Shown here: one piece after another, positions 63,322-64,000 of the stretch
How the letters are laid out: the number at the start of each line of letters is the position of its first letter
Position numbering within the stretch: the first letter of the stretch is position 1
NCBI RefSeq assembly: GCF_002813295.1
Contig: NZ_PHUE01000001.1
Coordinates: 4,526,001 to 4,590,000 of the forward strand
DNA length: 64,000 nt
Direction: 5' to 3'
Source of the DNA: Flavobacterium sp. 5
GTDB lineage: Bacteria; Bacteroidota; Bacteroidia; Flavobacteriales; Flavobacteriaceae
Notes under the pieces: generated by a model
Told to the model about the DNA's origin: nothing
The model's database searches: none
Seen by the model: the letters and a program-made list of their open reading frames with translations, nothing else
Translations under genes and position numbers: made by a program

Positions 63322-64000
63322 TTATTTTTGTTCGTAATCTGTATCCCATTCTGTTCCATCAGTTCCTTTTTGCCCATCCATTTTTATAAGGAAATTTTTG
63401 GCTGGGAAATATGGTTTCATATGGATGTCCATATATATTCTGTCTTTTTGAATTGGATCTTGTTCAAATCTGCGAATTTCAAAATTCTCGATTAATTTAT
63501 CTGGGCCTGTTATACCATCAAGGAAACTAACGATTTGATTCATAATTTCTTTACGGGTTTTAGCTGTAAAGTTTTCGAAAGCACGACGGTTAAGGAAATC
63601 CATTAATACTTTAGTAACATAATCAAAAACACGAACTACTGAATACGTTTGTAACCCTAAATTATCTCCACTAAACAAAGTTTTTGCAGAGAAAGCCATT
63701 ACTTTTCCGTACTCGTTTACCATAGGAACTAATCCTAAGTTTTCAAGATTTGCAATTTCACTTTTCTTAAGGTCAAATTTTACTCCGTCCACTTCATTAA
63801 TACCACCGAATTTTTTACCAGCAGTAACCTGAGACATCAATGTTTTGTATATTTTACCAGCAAGTGCTGCAGATGGTGCAATGTGTAAATCTTCGTTTTC
63901 ACCAATTTGGTCAAATCTTCCACGACCTACTAACCAATTACAAGTCATTATTACATTCGAACGATATACATCACCACCTGTTAAAGAAGCAGCATCGAAC
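63322..64000 (-). CDS. tssC: T6SS sheath large subunit TssC, C-terminal part (cut by window edge)
   Basis: At least 225 residues; the frame runs open to the window edge, reading FDAASLTGGDVYRSNVIM before the first internal Met at 63948, so the true start is outside. C-terminal TssC features: TCNWLVGRGRFDQIG, TLFSGDNLGLQTYSVVRVFDYVTKVLMDFLNRRAFENF, and IYMDIHMKPYFPAKNFLIKMDGQKG. TssC with TssB forms the contractile sheath. The remaining T6SS genes (tssB, K, G, H and the Bacteroidota-specific N-R) probably lie beyond the edge. Confidence 0.92.
   Translation of the reverse strand, partial: FDAASLTGGDVYRSNVIMTCNWLVGRGRFDQIGENEDLHIAPSAALAGKIYKTLMSQVTAGKKFGGINEVDGVKFDLKKSEIANLENLGLVPMVNEYGKVMAFSAKTLFSGDNLGLQTYSVVRVFDYVTKVLMDFLNRRAFENFTAKTRKEIMNQIVSFLDGITGPDKLIENFEIRRFEQDPIQKDRIYMDIHMKPYFPAKNFLIKMDGQKGTDGTEWDTDYEQK

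Noticed and set aside
1..64000. CRISPR arrays, tRNA or rRNA genes, IS elements, origin
   Set aside because: No regularly spaced repeats, cloverleaf-like segments, rRNA-like sequence, transposase or oriC-type cluster was seen on reading.

Overview
The window is a piece of a low-GC Bacteroidota chromosome, most likely Flavobacterium or a close relative. The evidence is the very AT-rich sequence, type IX secretion (T9SS) genes and cargo (PorQ, PorP/SprF, type A and type B C-terminal sorting domains), a fused LpxC/FabZ, a Bacteroidota-type T6SS, the lack of obvious Shine-Dalgarno sites, and promoters of the TTTG-N19-TAnnTTTG type. No tRNA, rRNA, IS element or CRISPR array was seen. Most of the window is ordinary housekeeping sequence; accessory character is concentrated at 14.9-21.9 kb and 54.3-64.0 kb.

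Layout. 0.1-7.5 kb (+): a MarC membrane protein, an RND tripartite efflux operon (MFP, pump, TolC) and a bestrophin-like channel. 7.8-11.6 kb: pheT, a secreted fasciclin protein and an orphan ExbD. 11.7-18.7 kb (-): a type B sorted Ig-repeat protein, PorP/SprF and a TPR/PD40/OmpA protein, forming a T9SS export and anchoring trio. 19.1-21.8 kb: a T9SS type A leucine-rich-repeat protein flanked on both sides by copies of the rpsA 3' end, one intact and one decayed. 21.9-29.9 kb (-): rpsA, a NupG-like transporter, cmk, porQ, lon. 30.3-33.2 kb (+): an ECF sigma factor, a likely anti-sigma factor and two secreted beta-helix-like proteins. 33.3-35.7 kb: a UMF1-type MFS protein and an M48 lipoprotein protease.

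35.9-44.5 kb (-) is a glycogen/alpha-glucan locus, glgA-glgC then glgE-mak-glgB. It combines the ADP-glucose route with the maltose-1-phosphate route on one branching enzyme. 44.7-46.5 kb holds an alpha/beta hydrolase, msrB and a degenerate GIY-YIG-like small protein. 46.5-54.2 kb (-) is a conserved core block: an HD hydrolase, lpxD, lpxC/fabZ, lpxA, efp, a second LpxD-like acyltransferase, an NTF2-like protein and sucD.

54.3-64.0 kb (-) is one end of a T6SS(iii) cluster: tssC (cut by the window edge), two uncharacterised genes, tssE, two tssD/Hcp genes, vgrG, a DUF3289-like probable effector, a membrane-anchored probable immunity protein, and tssF. The vgrG-effector-immunity trio is the best candidate for an undescribed system. 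The rpsA-tail direct repeat around the LRR gene is the most unusual structural signal.
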